From assembly GCF_014396385.1 (NCBI RefSeq), contig NZ_CP060716.1, positions 806,001 through 870,000 of the forward strand: DNA of 64,000 bases. Direction: 5' to 3'. Numbering within the stretch: the stretch's first letter is position 1; each line of letters begins with the position of its first letter. The position numbers and the translations under genes are program-made. The notes beneath the pieces are model-generated. The model made no database searches. It had not been told where the DNA came from and worked only from the letters and a program-made list of their open reading frames with translations. This document shows, in pieces, positions 19,126-28,641 of this stretch. Origin of the DNA: Leucobacter denitrificans. GTDB lineage: Bacteria > Actinomycetota > Actinomycetes > Actinomycetales > Microbacteriaceae.

Positions 19126-20379
19126 CTATCGTAGGCTGGCGGGCCTCAGAACGTCGAAACGTCCATAGGTCAGACGTCGAAGAACCTTCTCGGCTGGCCC
19201 ACGGACCCCACTGCGCTCGAGTAGATAGGCAAGCGCGACTGACAGCAGCCACACTCCCGTAGCAATTGCAAACGCCCCAGAGGTGTTGATCATTTCGCCC
19301 AGACCTAAGCCCCAATTCGACAGCAGCGGTGAGAGAATCACCGATTGGAACAGGTAAAAGCTCAATGATCGGCGCCCCACACCGGCTATCGCAAGCCACA
19401 CTCCCCTGAGGGGAACTGACACCTTCGCCGCGACAAGCGCAAACAGCGCCACAAATCCAAAGCCGCCAAACATACCCATTGTCATACTCAGCACGGAGTA
19501 ACCAGCGGCAGCCAGCTCGCCCACCTGCAATATGCCGCCAGTAATGAGCCCCGCGGGAATACCAGCCACAATGGCTATGCCCAGGCCAACAATCGCTGCA
19601 GTCTGAAGCGAAATGCGTGACGGTGCTCCCTCGAGCCAGCGTCGACGCGCGGCAAACATTCCCACGAGCACACAAAGTGGAACAGTAAGCATCAGAACAG
19701 TGAGTGGCGTACCGAGAACCCAGAAACCAAGCCTCATGAGCATTGCGAGTAGTGGGCTCTCCGTGCCAGCCGAATAGAAGTCATCACTGGAACCTGCGAG
19801 ATCGGAAGATTCAATGTTCCAGGCCGCAGGCCCAACCACGGGGTCAAGCAACAGGAGACCTGCGACCAGCAGTAGGGAGACTCCAACGAGGAGTCCACCC
19901 ACTACCCAAACCGTGATTTTCATCGCTCGCTCGGTACGCCAGAGGAATATAGGAGCCAGGATGAGACCAGTAAGACCGTATGCGCCAAGTATGTCGCCCT
20001 CAAAAAGCAGCACCGCGTGTACCGCTCCGAACGCGATTAGCCAGAGGTGGCGCCTGAGCATCATTTTGGAAATACTCACTCGATCCACCCCTCGCCGCCA
20101 CCGCGACTCAAGAAACTGGACCATGCCGTACCCGAATAGGAAGGCGAACATCGGGTACACGCGCGCATCGATAAATACCGTCGCCACTGCACCGAGGGCT
20201 CGATCAAACGAGGTTCCGTCGATGGGGTGCATCGACATTCCATCCGTCGTGTGACCCCAAAGGTACAGCGACACGTTCGCGATAGCAATAAGGAGCAGCA
20301 TGAGGCCGCGCGCAATGTCGGGGGCAACAATTCGCGCGGCCTGTTCGACCTGCGAAGCGGCTAACGGGTGAGCATTCAT
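19126..20379 (-). CDS. DUF418-domain multipass membrane protein
   Basis: 417 residues with about ten hydrophobic segments. The N-terminal APDIARGLMLLLIAIAN block and the C-terminal GRRSLSFYLFQSVILSPLL block are the hallmarks of DUF418 proteins, a membrane family related in layout to acyltransferase-3 proteins and of unknown function. It starts 2 nt after the purH stop and is followed 4 nt later by a small membrane protein, so it is likely made from the purine transcript. No link to purine metabolism is evident from the protein itself. Confidence 0.88.
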   Translation of the reverse strand: MNAHPLAASQVEQAARIVAPDIARGLMLLLIAIANVSLYLWGHTTDGMSMHPIDGTSFDRALGAVATVFIDARVYPMFAFLFGYGMVQFLESRWRRGVDRVSISKMMLRRHLWLIAFGAVHAVLLFEGDILGAYGLTGLILAPIFLWRTERAMKITVWVVGGLLVGVSLLLVAGLLLLDPVVGPAAWNIESSDLAGSSDDFYSAGTESPLLAMLMRLGFWVLGTPLTVLMLTVPLCVLVGMFAARRRWLEGAPSRISLQTAAIVGLGIAIVAGIPAGLITGGILQVGELAAAGYSVLSMTMGMFGGFGFVALFALVAAKVSVPLRGVWLAIAGVGRRSLSFYLFQSVILSPLLSNWGLGLGEMINTSGAFAIATGVWLLSVALAYLLERSGVRGPAEKVLRRLTYGRFDVLRPASLR

Positions 20380-20381
20380 TC

Positions 20382-22046
20382 CTAGTGGAAGAAGTGGCGC
20401 TCGCCGGTGAAGTACATGGTGATGCCTGCGGCCTTCGCTGCCTCAACGACCTCGGCATCACGCACCGATCCACCGGGCTGCACGACCGCGCGCACACCCG
20501 CATCGAGCAGCACCTGCAGACCGTCAGCAAAGGGGAAGAACGCGTCAGATGCCGCAACCGAGCTCTTCGCTCGCTCACCCGCGCGTGACACTGCGAGTCG
20601 GCACGAATCCACTCGGTTCACCTGGCCCATACCAACACCGACCGAAGCGCCACCGTTTGTGAGCAGAATCGCGTTCGACTTCACAGCACGGCACGAGCGC
20701 CAAGCAAATTCAAGCTCAGCGAGCGTTTCAGCGTCTGCTGGCTCCCCCGTCGCGAGCGTCCACTCAGATGCCGACGCAAAGTGGCGGTCGGCATCTTGGA
20801 TGAGGAAACCGCCAGAGACCTGGCGCAACTCCACAGGGTTCTGTTCGTACCCCTCAGGCAGCACAAGCAAGCGCACGTTCTTCTTCTGCGTGAGGATCGC
20901 CAGCGCCTCGGGCTCGAAACCTGGCGCGATGATGACCTCGGTGAAGATCTCAGAAACCGTCTTTGCCATACCCTCGGTGACGACGCGGTTCGCCGCGATC
21001 ACTCCACCAAACGCAGATACTGGATCGCACGCGTGCGCGAGCTCGTGCGCGGCAGCAATTGGGTCAGCTGCACCCTCAGGAGCGACCGCGATACCGCAGG
21101 GGTTCGCGTGCTTGATGATTGCGACAGCGGGACGCTCGTGGTCGAATGCGGCCCGCAACGCAGCGTCGGCATCAACGTAGTTGTTGTATGACATCTCCTT
21201 GCCGTGCAACTGCTCGGCTTGAGCGATGCCCGCACCCTCTGTCTCGCTGAAGAGCGCCGCGCGCTGGTGGCTGTTCTCGCCGTAGCGCAGCACGGACTCG
21301 CGAAGCCCGAACACCTCGTACCCGACGTACCCCTCGGTCGTCGCAAAAATGCTGTCGATGTCAGATTCTGGCTGCTCCGACTCTTCCTCGACCTCAGCCT
21401 CCTCGCTCCAGTCAGCATCTTGCTGATCGAGGAACCAATTCGCCACAGCAGCGTCGTACTGCGCGGTGTGCACGAACGCTTCAGTCGCGAGCGAGCGACG
21501 CAGTTCGAGGGTTGTGCCACCGCTCTTCACTGCCTCGATGATCGAGTCGTACCGAGCAGGCGAAACGACAATCGCGGCGTTCGCATGGTTCTTCGCGGTC
21601 GCGCGAACCATCGCGGGGCCACCGATATCGATGTTCTCGACAACGTCTGCCGCAGGCTTACCCGCAGCAACCGTCTGCTCAAACGGATACAGGTTAACTA
21701 CAACGAGTTCAAACGCCGCGAACCCGAGCTGCTCGAGCTGTTCGCGGTGATCAGCCAAACGAAGGTCAGCGAGCAGCCCCGAGTGAACCGCGGGGTGCAG
21801 CGTCTTCACTCGGCCGTCGAGTGCCTCAGCGAAGCCCGTCACCTCTGACACATCGGTGACCTGGTGGCCTGCGTCGCGAATGGTCTGCGCAGTCGAACCC
21901 GTTGAGACGATCTCAACACCGGCTTCGGCGAGCGCAGCAGCAAGCTCAAGCAGCCTCGATTTGTCGCTCACCGAAATCAGTGCTCGCTTCACCGCGATCG
22001 TGTCGCGGTGCTCGTAGAGGCTCGGGTCGTGACTCTGGACTGCCAT
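20382..22046 (-). CDS. purH: Bifunctional AICAR transformylase / IMP cyclohydrolase
   Basis: Last two steps of de novo IMP synthesis: formyl transfer to AICAR, then ring closure. 554 residues. The N-terminal IMP cyclohydrolase (MGS-like fold) has [31 protein letters not shown] and [15 protein letters not shown]; the transformylase domain has [13 protein letters not shown], the catalytic [11 protein letters not shown], and [12 protein letters not shown]. An acidic insert ([15 protein letters not shown], about residues 215-230) joins the halves. purN lies 28 bases upstream in the same direction. IMP made here feeds guaB and guaA elsewhere in the window. Confidence 0.97.
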   Translation of the reverse strand: MAVQSHDPSLYEHRDTIAVKRALISVSDKSRLLELAAALAEAGVEIVSTGSTAQTIRDAGHQVTDVSEVTGFAEALDGRVKTLHPAVHSGLLADLRLADHREQLEQLGFAAFELVVVNLYPFEQTVAAGKPAADVVENIDIGGPAMVRATAKNHANAAIVVSPARYDSIIEAVKSGGTTLELRRSLATEAFVHTAQYDAAVANWFLDQQDADWSEEAEVEEESEQPESDIDSIFATTEGYVGYEVFGLRESVLRYGENSHQRAALFSETEGAGIAQAEQLHGKEMSYNNYVDADAALRAAFDHERPAVAIIKHANPCGIAVAPEGAADPIAAAHELAHACDPVSAFGGVIAANRVVTEGMAKTVSEIFTEVIIAPGFEPEALAILTQKKNVRLLVLPEGYEQNPVELRQVSGGFLIQDADRHFASASEWTLATGEPADAETLAELEFAWRSCRAVKSNAILLTNGGASVGVGMGQVNRVDSCRLAVSRAGERAKSSVAASDAFFPFADGLQVLLDAGVRAVVQPGGSVRDAEVVEAAKAAGITMYFTGERHFFH

Positions 22047-22074
22047 GGGGCTCCTTGGGTTCGAGTGGTGTGGA

Positions 22075-22680
22075 TTATGAAAATTGGGAAAGGTCTAGTT
22101 CGCCGGTCGCGATCTGGCGGATCGTATCGACGAGCAGCGGACGCTCCTGCTGCTTGATGCGCTCGTGGAGCCCATCTTCTGGCTCGCCCTCACGAATCTC
22201 AACGACAGATTGCCGCAGCACAGGACCCGTATCGACGCCCTCATCAATGACGTGCACGGTGACCCCAGTCTCGGTCGCACCCGCGGCGAGCGCGTCGCGC
22301 ACGGCGTGCGCACCCGGGAACAGCGGGAGCAAGGCAGGGTGCGTGTTGATGAGGTTCGGCGAGAACTCTCGCACGAATCCAGCGGGGAGGATGCGCATGA
22401 GTCCGGCGCTCACGACGAGCCCGGGATTCGGCCCGGTTCCCACCCCGTGTTCCTGAATCGCGGCGGCGAGCGCCATGCCCCATTCCTCGCGCGAGTCGTA
22501 GTCAGACGGCCTGATGACAAAATGTGGAATGCCCGCGGCTGCCGCGTGAGCGAGGCCCGCAGCGTCGGTGTCTGCGCCAACGCAGACGACCTCTGCCGGG
22601 TAGAGCGGATCCCCAGCAGCCTCAATAATTGCCTTGAGGTTGCTTCCGCCGCCTGAGATAAGAACCGCGAGTTTCAGCAC
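22075..22680 (-). CDS. purN: Phosphoribosylglycinamide formyltransferase
   Basis: Uses 10-formyl-THF to formylate GAR, step three of purine synthesis. 201 residues, normal. [15 protein letters not shown] at the N terminus binds the GAR phosphate; the catalytic region reads [20 protein letters not shown] with the conserved Asn and His, and [12 protein letters not shown] holds the conserved Asp. Start codon GTG. In other Actinobacteria purN usually follows perM directly; here a thiamine transport block lies between. The 37 bases between the upstream kinase stop and purN show no hairpin, so read-through from that block is possible. Confidence 0.96.
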   Translation of the reverse strand: MLKLAVLISGGGSNLKAIIEAAGDPLYPAEVVCVGADTDAAGLAHAAAAGIPHFVIRPSDYDSREEWGMALAAAIQEHGVGTGPNPGLVVSAGLMRILPAGFVREFSPNLINTHPALLPLFPGAHAVRDALAAGATETGVTVHVIDEGVDTGPVLRQSVVEIREGEPEDGLHERIKQQERPLLVDTIRQIATGELDLSQFS

Positions 22681-22717
22681 CCAGTTAGTCTACCTTCTGT
22701 GTGGTGGGCCCTGAACC

Positions 22718-23266
22718 TCACGAAACGTGTAGCACCTCGTGCGCTCGTGCGAACGGCTGGGCCGAGGCAAGGTGCGTGCGCTCCTGATCTGCCCATCGTT
22801 CCCAGTGCGGTGCGAACATCTCTCCATCGCGGGCTAGTGCGCGAAGCTTTCGTACCGAGTCGGGGCACTCGATCCACACACCATACGCCCCGCCACGCGT
22901 GCGCGCGGCCGCAAGCGAGTCTCGCGTGAGCGATCCACACCCTTCGATGATGAGGTGGGAGCCGGGGTCGAGCGTGACCTCGGCCCCAAATTCGCCCTCG
23001 AGCCAGTCGTAGCTGCGGTACCGCCCAGCGCGGAGCGCAACGGGGAGCCACGCGCTGCCGACTGCGAGGCCGTCCCAGCCTGGGTACAGTTCATCCATCC
23101 CCACGATTTGCGGTGTGGATCCGGTGGCCACAACCAGCTCTCGCGAAATTGCGTGGGCGAGCGTCGTCTTTCCCGAGCCTGAACGCCCATCAATGATGAG
23201 CACTGAGGGCTCCTCGGCGCGCTGCAAGAACCTGGCCGTGAGCGCGGCGATCTCCAATGTACTCAC
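22718..23266 (-). CDS. P-loop kinase-like protein, coupled to thiamine transporter
   Basis: 182 residues. Walker A is GRSGSGKTT (residues 27-35), followed by MDELYPGWDGL, which resembles the acceptor segment of uridine-kinase-like proteins, and LIIEGCGSLTR as the Walker-B-like strand. Overall it looks like an NTP-dependent small-molecule kinase of the uridine kinase-like group; the substrate is unknown. Start is GTG overlapping the thiQ stop (GTGA), so it is translationally coupled to a thiamine ABC transporter under a TPP riboswitch. A thiamine-salvage role is therefore a testable inference. It could instead be a general nucleoside kinase or a conserved ATP-binding protein that merely hitchhikes. 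Confidence 0.8.
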   Translation of the reverse strand: MSTLEIAALTARFLQRAEEPSVLIIDGRSGSGKTTLAHAISRELVVATGSTPQIVGMDELYPGWDGLAVGSAWLPVALRAGRYRSYDWLEGEFGAEVTLDPGSHLIIEGCGSLTRDSLAAARTRGGAYGVWIECPDSVRKLRALARDGEMFAPHWERWADQERTHLASAQPFARAHEVLHVS

Positions 23267-23919
23267 GATTCGAGCCTCCCTGCGCGCATGCGAACTACGC
23301 GATCCGCAATTGTCTTCGCTTCGCCCTCATCGTGTGTGACGAGCATTGCGGTGGTGTGAGTGGATCGCAGAAGTTCAGCGAGATCGTCGGCCAGGCGGTC
23401 GCGAAGTTCGCGGTCGAGTGCCGAAAGCGGCTCGTCGAGGAGAAGTAAGCGAGGTTTTGGTGCCAGCGCCCGAGCGAGCGAGACGCGCTGACGCTCCCCT
23501 CCCGACAGCTCTTGCACCGACCGAGACCCATACCCCGCGAGCCCAACCAGTTCAAGGAGTTCTGATACCCGCGCCTGTCGCTCATGGCGTGGCATGCGCT
23601 GCACCCGCAGACCGTAGGCAATGTTTTCGGCGACGCTCTTGTGCACGAACAGCTGCCCGTCTTGAAAGACCAGACCAAACCCGCGACGGTGCGGCGGAAC
23701 GCCCACGAGGTTCTCGCCGTCCCAAGACACGGTTCCGGCCGCGAGCGGCTCGAGACCAGCAATCGCTCTGAGCAGCGTCGACTTGCCGCAGCCTGACGGG
23801 CCGAGCAGGGCCACGACCTCTCGCCGAGCTACCGAGAGACTCGCCTCTCGCACAACCGGTGTTCCCCTGGTGTACTCGACGCTCACGTCACTCACCACTA
23901 GACCTGACTGCACACTCAC
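23263..23919 (-). CDS. thiQ: Thiamine ABC transporter, ATP-binding protein
   Basis: 218-residue ABC ATPase energising thiamine import. Walker A GPSGCGKSTLL, Q-loop in FGLVFQDGQLF, signature LSGGERQRVSLARAL, Walker B LLLLDEPLSALD and the switch His in THDEGEAKTIAD are all intact. I start at GTG 23919, which overlaps the thiP stop (GTGA); a TTG one codon earlier is the alternative. Assignment to thiamine rests on the partner binding protein and the TPP riboswitch upstream; the ATPase alone looks like any spermidine/iron-type importer ATPase. Confidence 0.9.
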   Translation of the reverse strand: MSVQSGLVVSDVSVEYTRGTPVVREASLSVARREVVALLGPSGCGKSTLLRAIAGLEPLAAGTVSWDGENLVGVPPHRRGFGLVFQDGQLFVHKSVAENIAYGLRVQRMPRHERQARVSELLELVGLAGYGSRSVQELSGGERQRVSLARALAPKPRLLLLDEPLSALDRELRDRLADDLAELLRSTHTTAMLVTHDEGEAKTIADRVVRMRAGRLES

Positions 23920-25592
23920 CAACTTCCAGTTGATACTCCGGCGGGCCGCAGTCGCTCCGCACCCAACATGATTCCTGCTGAGAGTACGCCCAACACCACC
24001 GAAGCGGCGAGCGCCGCGCCATAGCTTGCGGGCTCAGGATTACTGACGAGCGTTGCGATAACAACCGGTAGCGTCTGCGCGTCAGGTCGCACGAGAAACG
24101 CCGTCGCCCCAAACTCACCGAGCGAGACCGCGAACGCGAAGCCGAGCGCAAGCCCCGCCGTGCGCCCGAGGAGCGGAAAGTCGATGGTCGCGAGCACTCT
24201 CGCGGGCGTCGCTCCGAGCATCATCGCTGCCTCGCGTGTGCGCGTATCGATTCCCCGCAGCACCGGCAATAAGGTGCGCACAACGAGCGGAAGTGCGATG
24301 AGCGCCTGCGCGATCGGAATAAGCACGACCGAGGTTCGCAGGTCAAACCCGATGCCGAGCGGGCGGTGCATCGTGAGCAGCAGCCCGAATCCGAGCGTGA
24401 CCGCCGAGATCCCGAGCGGCAACATGATGGCACTGTCGTATAGTGAGATCGTCCGCTGTAAGAGGCGCGAACGAGGCTTTCTCGACACCACGAGCACGAC
24501 CAGCATGCCAAACACCACCGCGATAAGCGTCGCAAGGCATGCGATCCACAGTGAGAGCCCAATCGCGTCGAACACCGTGCCGCGAAGCGGCGAAGACTCG
24601 GGTGGATCCACAAGCGCCACGTAGTTCGCAAGTGTCACCCCAGTACCTTTCACCCCCTGCAGTGAGCGCCACACGAGCGCAGCGATCGGAAGCGCGTGGA
24701 GGAACACCAGGGTGGCGCCGAACACTATCAAGACTGGAGCGTCGCTTTGCCTCGGGGCACGTTCCTCATGCCGCATGCCATACGCTCGCTCGTGCTTCCT
24801 TCGCAGGAGCGACGAGGCTAGGAGCGCGAGCGCCACGATCACGAACTGCACGAGTGAGAGCACCGCGGCGGATCGAAGATCCAAGAACTGCACCGTGAGC
24901 CGGTAGATCTCGGTCTCGATATTCGCGAACTCTCGGCCGCCCAAGATAAGCACGACCCCGAACGATGTCGCGCAAAAGAGAAACACGAGCGCCCCCGCCG
25001 AGGCGATCGCGGGCCCGAGGGCAGGGAGCGTGATCGTGACGAAAGCCCGCACCGGCCCCGCACCGAGCATCCGCGCAGCTTGCGCCTGCCGCGAGTCAAG
25101 CTGTGACCAGTAGCCACCAACGGTTCGCGCCACCACCGTCACATTGAAAAACGCGAGGGCGAGCACGACAACGAGCAGTGATCGGTCGAGGCCGAGAAAG
25201 TACAGCGATCCACCGGGGCCGAACAGCGCGGTGAACGCGACGCCCACCACGACGGTCGGCAGCACGAACGGCACAGTGAGAAGACCTCGCAAGAAGCTTC
25301 GACCTCGAAATTTCAACTTGTAGAGCGCGAACGCCGCGGGAATTCCAAGCGCGATCGACAGCACAGTCGCAAGGCTCGCCTGCGCGAGAGTATTGCCGAG
25401 TACCCGCCAACTACGTTCGAGGCCCAGCACCTCGGGAATCCCAGCCAGATCTAGCCTGCCGTCGCTCGTGAAGCCCGTCGCGATTAGCGCAATGACGGGC
25501 CAGAGGAAGAAGACCCCGACGAACAGCGCGGGAATCGCGGCCGCAGCTCCCCAGGCGAGTGCCCTGGGGAGCCTGCGATCCACAACGTGCAT
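23916..25592 (-). CDS. thiP: Thiamine ABC transporter, fused double permease
   Basis: 558 residues and about twelve membrane segments in two homologous halves, as in ThiP and iron FbpB-type permeases. The ATPase-contact EAA loops are visible in each half: around residues 195-215 (ARMLGAGPVRAFVTITLPALGPAIASA) only in diverged form and in the second half (EAAMMLGATPARVLATIDFP). It starts 9 nt after the thiB stop and overlaps thiQ by 4 nt. Together with thiB and thiQ it forms a complete importer in the cytoplasmic membrane. Confidence 0.9.
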   Translation of the reverse strand: MHVVDRRLPRALAWGAAAAIPALFVGVFFLWPVIALIATGFTSDGRLDLAGIPEVLGLERSWRVLGNTLAQASLATVLSIALGIPAAFALYKLKFRGRSFLRGLLTVPFVLPTVVVGVAFTALFGPGGSLYFLGLDRSLLVVVLALAFFNVTVVARTVGGYWSQLDSRQAQAARMLGAGPVRAFVTITLPALGPAIASAGALVFLFCATSFGVVLILGGREFANIETEIYRLTVQFLDLRSAAVLSLVQFVIVALALLASSLLRRKHERAYGMRHEERAPRQSDAPVLIVFGATLVFLHALPIAALVWRSLQGVKGTGVTLANYVALVDPPESSPLRGTVFDAIGLSLWIACLATLIAVVFGMLVVLVVSRKPRSRLLQRTISLYDSAIMLPLGISAVTLGFGLLLTMHRPLGIGFDLRTSVVLIPIAQALIALPLVVRTLLPVLRGIDTRTREAAMMLGATPARVLATIDFPLLGRTAGLALGFAFAVSLGEFGATAFLVRPDAQTLPVVIATLVSNPEPASYGAALAASVVLGVLSAGIMLGAERLRPAGVSTGSW

Positions 25593-25601
25593 GAGCCCTG
25601 C

Positions 25602-26714
25602 TTACAGGCCGACGGTGTCACCGAGTGTGCGCAGCCAGTCTTGCAGCCCGGCCTGCACCTCGCTCGAGGAGAGGTCGTGGGTCTGGCCCTCAGCGGGAAG
25701 CGGCGCGAACTCTGCCCATGCCGCCGGAAGCTCAGCGCTCTCATCGACCGGGTACATGTACATCTCGTCTGGGATTGACTGCTGGAACTCGCTTGAGAGT
25801 AGGTACTCGATCACGGCTTGCGCGCCCTCGGGGTTTGCAGCGCCCTCGAGCACGCCCGCGTATTCGACCTGTGTCGAGCAGGTGTCGAGCAGCGCACGGG
25901 TTGTCGATGCCGTGCCGTCTTCGTTTACGGTGAATGCTGGCGACGAGCTGTACGACAGCACGATCGGGCGGGTACCGGTATCGCTCGCACCGGTAAATTC
26001 ACCGTAATATGCGTCGCTCCACCCCTGAACAATGCGCGCACCGTTCTCATCGAGCTGCTTCCAGTAGTCGGCGAAGCCCTCTTCGCCGAAGGCGGCAACT
26101 GTGGCGATCATGAACGAAGCGCCAGTGCTCGATGCCGTCGGGTCAAGCAGCACGGTGAGGTCGCGGTACTGCTCCTCGGTCAGGTCTTCGAAGGACTCGG
26201 GCTCTGCAATGCCCTGCTCTGCGAACCACGCCGTGTCGATATTGATGCAGGTCGCGCCCATATCGATCGGAACCAGTGGAACCGAGTCCTCCTCGGTGCC
26301 GTCGGGGTTCACCGCATGCGCGAGCTCAAGCGCGCCGGCTGGCAAGATGCTCGCATCAACCGGTGCCGCGACACCGCCATCAATGATGCGCGACGCGAAC
26401 GTGTTGTCGACCCCGAAGAATGCGTCAGCGATCGGCGCGCCCTGGGTGAGCACAAGCTTGTTCGTGAGTTCGCCGCCATCTCCAGCAGTCATCACCTCGA
26501 CGTCGTAGCCCGTTGCCTCCTTCGCCGCAGCCGAGAAGGCCTCGCCGTCGATGAAGCTGTCGTGCACCACAAGGGTGACGGCGCTCGATTCTGTGCCGGT
26601 CTCTGCCTCGTCGGCGCCACCGTTCGAGCAGCTCGTAAGTGCGAGAGCCGCAGCGAGTGGCAATGCCGAGATTGCTACGAGACGAGCAGTGGATCGATTC
26701 CGTACATACGTCAT
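25602..26714 (-). CDS. thiB: Thiamine ABC transporter, substrate-binding lipoprotein
   Basis: 370 residues. The N terminus is a lipoprotein signal: basic MTYVRNRSTAR, a hydrophobic run, then lipobox LTSC (Cys near residue 29), so the mature protein is anchored outside the membrane. The body is a type-2 periplasmic-binding fold with ThiB-like blocks: LVVHDSFIDGEAF, ADAFFGVDNTFASRI, VLDPTASSTGASFM and EYLLSSEFQQSIP. First gene of the transport block; a TPP riboswitch ends at its ribosome-binding site (GGAGGAAGGA), so thiamine diphosphate should shut down its expression. Confidence 0.92.
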   Translation of the reverse strand: MTYVRNRSTARLVAISALPLAAALALTSCSNGGADEAETGTESSAVTLVVHDSFIDGEAFSAAAKEATGYDVEVMTAGDGGELTNKLVLTQGAPIADAFFGVDNTFASRIIDGGVAAPVDASILPAGALELAHAVNPDGTEEDSVPLVPIDMGATCINIDTAWFAEQGIAEPESFEDLTEEQYRDLTVLLDPTASSTGASFMIATVAAFGEEGFADYWKQLDENGARIVQGWSDAYYGEFTGASDTGTRPIVLSYSSSPAFTVNEDGTASTTRALLDTCSTQVEYAGVLEGAANPEGAQAVIEYLLSSEFQQSIPDEMYMYPVDESAELPAAWAEFAPLPAEGQTHDLSSSEVQAGLQDWLRTLGDTVGL

Positions 26715-26721
26715 TGAAGAT

Positions 26722-26815
26722 TCCTTCCTCCGCTGGCATGAACCAGATCAGGTGTAACGGTCGAAGCACGTCGTGCTCCCTCTCAGTCCCGCGCGTCGGG
26801 ACTCCCGTGGATAAC
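26722..26815 (-). promoter_or_regulatory. TPP riboswitch (THI element)
   Basis: On the minus strand the leader contains the conserved TPP aptamer pieces in order: CACGGGAGTCC, a GC-rich variable stem, CTGAGAGGG, a second stem (AGCACGACGTGCT), CGACCGTTACACCTGAT, CTGG and ATGCCAGCG. The purine run GGAGGAAGGA that follows is both the 3' strand of the closing helix and the thiB ribosome-binding site, which points to control of translation start by masking. Only 9 bases separate its 5' end from the perM stop. Confidence 0.95.
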
Positions 26816-26824
26816 TCCCCCAGC

Positions 26825-28564
26825 CTAACGCTTCTTCCGGCGTCGGCGCCAATTGGGCTTCGGTTCCTCCTGCACCTCGTCGGCGCGATCCCATGAATAT
26901 GCTTCTACGAGCGAGTCAGGGTCTGGGTCTGCAGGGTTGAGCGGCCCCGCAGGCTTCACCTGCTCTTCGGCCTGCTCACGCGCTCTTTGCGCTGCCTCCA
27001 GCGCCGCCTGCTGGTCGAAAAGCTCTGGCTCACGAATCGGCAGGTCAGGCTGTGGGGCCGTGACCTGCTCATCATCGTCATACTCACCGGTTTCGATCGG
27101 CTCGTGTGGTTCAGAGAGTGGATCGGGCTTAAGCCGTATCGGGGCCGGGAACTCCAAAGGTTCGGTGAGCTGATCATCGGCGTCAACTTCGAGATCGCCG
27201 TGCTGCCCGGATGTTGTGTGGTCCGAGGACGTCGCATACTGCGGTGGCACCGCGTGCAGCGCGGGAACCAGAGGCTCCTCGTCAGCACGTGCGTGCTCTG
27301 AGGCGGTGTTGGTTGATGAGAATGCGGAAGTCGTAAAGGACAGTGCACGCCGTGCAATGTTTGCTCGGGCAGCGAATCCGCCAAGCAAGCAGCCGACGCC
27401 GAGCTCAGCGGCCGCGAGACCAGCAGTAAGCCATAATTCTGGCCCGACGACTTCAAGGCGGCCGGGACCCAGCGATCCACTGGCAAGCCAGCTCAGGAGC
27501 GCGACACCAAGCCCGGTGACAATCGATGCGATGACTGCAACTGCAGTGAACCCGATGCCGGAGCATCGCCGCGCAGTCTTGCCGAATGCAGTGCCCACAG
27601 CTACGCCGACCAGCGTGAGCGCAACAGGGGCAAGAACGGCACCCATGCCCCAACCGTCGGGAATCGCGGCGAACACCGGCAGACCTGGCATAGGACCAAG
27701 CAACGCGCCAAACGGAGACGCAGAACTACCGAGACCAACCGCGAACCCCGCGCCAGTAAGCCAAGCACCACTCCACACCACGAATATCGGAAGCAACGCG
27801 AGCTGGAGCACGAACATCATGATCACGCCCCAGACGTCAAGCTGCATGGCTTGCCCTGCTCCGATCACTCGCGCAAACCCGATGACGATGGCACACGCGA
27901 ATGCGATGGCTGCGAGGCCCACGTACCCGGCGACCAGCATGCCCACGAGTCGCGCAGCGCCTGCGGTTCGCTCACGAAGCACGCGGGTGCGCCGCACTTT
28001 CAGCGTGCCGAGCCACGCTCCGACCCTGGTCCACAGATCGTCCCACCACTCATGCTGCTCGGTCGCGGCCCGCACGAGAAACGCTCCCGCGGCCGGAACT
28101 CCGTAGACGAGTGCGGGAACGAGCACGGTGAGCGCGATGGGAAGAGCAGATATCGATACATACGTGTCCGCGCCGCCCGCAACTGCACCGAAGCCGACAG
28201 CGCCACCGAGAACACCGGCAGCCCCTCGTCCACCACGACCGCCAAGCCGCCATCCTGAACGCACCGCAAATGCAACAGACACCAGCGTTACTCCGAGTGG
28301 TGCCAGCGACAGCACAAAACTCATGGGCTCTGCCGCGAACCCGAGTGCCTGCATCGTCTCCGCCGATAGTTCAACTGTGAGCGGCACGAGATGCGCAAGC
28401 AACCATGCCGATCCAGCGATCTGCAAAACCTCGAGCGGCTCGGAAGACAAATCGAACGACAACCACCAAATGAGGAACGCGATCCCTGTCACGATGAGCA
28501 GCGTTGTAAGCGCAGCGGCGATACCTTCGATCGCAGTGATCGCGCCTGTCAGTAGTGCTCTCAT
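26825..28564 (-). CDS. PerM-like cell-division membrane protein (DUF6350)
   Basis: 579 residues: a membrane part of roughly ten or more hydrophobic segments (about residues 1-420) and a long acidic, Pro/Glu-rich cytoplasmic tail ending in a basic RRRRKKR. Its neighbours are those of mycobacterial perM (sucC-sucD upstream, purN-purH downstream); PerM there is a membrane protein needed for division and survival under stress. Assignment rests on this order and topology, not on a catalytic motif. It begins about 30 bases after the sucD terminator, so it has its own promoter, and its stop is 10 bases from the TPP riboswitch. Confidence 0.75.
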   Translation of the reverse strand: MRALLTGAITAIEGIAAALTTLLIVTGIAFLIWWLSFDLSSEPLEVLQIAGSAWLLAHLVPLTVELSAETMQALGFAAEPMSFVLSLAPLGVTLVSVAFAVRSGWRLGGRGGRGAAGVLGGAVGFGAVAGGADTYVSISALPIALTVLVPALVYGVPAAGAFLVRAATEQHEWWDDLWTRVGAWLGTLKVRRTRVLRERTAGAARLVGMLVAGYVGLAAIAFACAIVIGFARVIGAGQAMQLDVWGVIMMFVLQLALLPIFVVWSGAWLTGAGFAVGLGSSASPFGALLGPMPGLPVFAAIPDGWGMGAVLAPVALTLVGVAVGTAFGKTARRCSGIGFTAVAVIASIVTGLGVALLSWLASGSLGPGRLEVVGPELWLTAGLAAAELGVGCLLGGFAARANIARRALSFTTSAFSSTNTASEHARADEEPLVPALHAVPPQYATSSDHTTSGQHGDLEVDADDQLTEPLEFPAPIRLKPDPLSEPHEPIETGEYDDDEQVTAPQPDLPIREPELFDQQAALEAAQRAREQAEEQVKPAGPLNPADPDPDSLVEAYSWDRADEVQEEPKPNWRRRRKKR

Positions 28565-28590
28565 CGCCCGAAAGTCTATCGTGTGGAGAA

Positions 28591-28633
28591 AGTAAAGCGC
28601 CCGCCCCGGGAAAACCGGGAGGGGCGCTTTACT
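28591..28633 (-). terminator. Terminator of sucCD operon
   Basis: An 11-bp perfect outer stem (AGTAAAGCGCC 28591-28601 with 28623-28633) encloses a CCGG/CCGG inner stem with an AAAA loop. Read on the minus strand it is followed by a T-rich run, fitting the end of sucC-sucD. Confidence 0.8.
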
Positions 28634-28641
28634 GCGGGTTC

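Noticed and set aside
25818..26717. 299-codon open frame antisense to thiB
   Set aside because: thiB has a lipoprotein signal and family motifs; the antisense frame has none.
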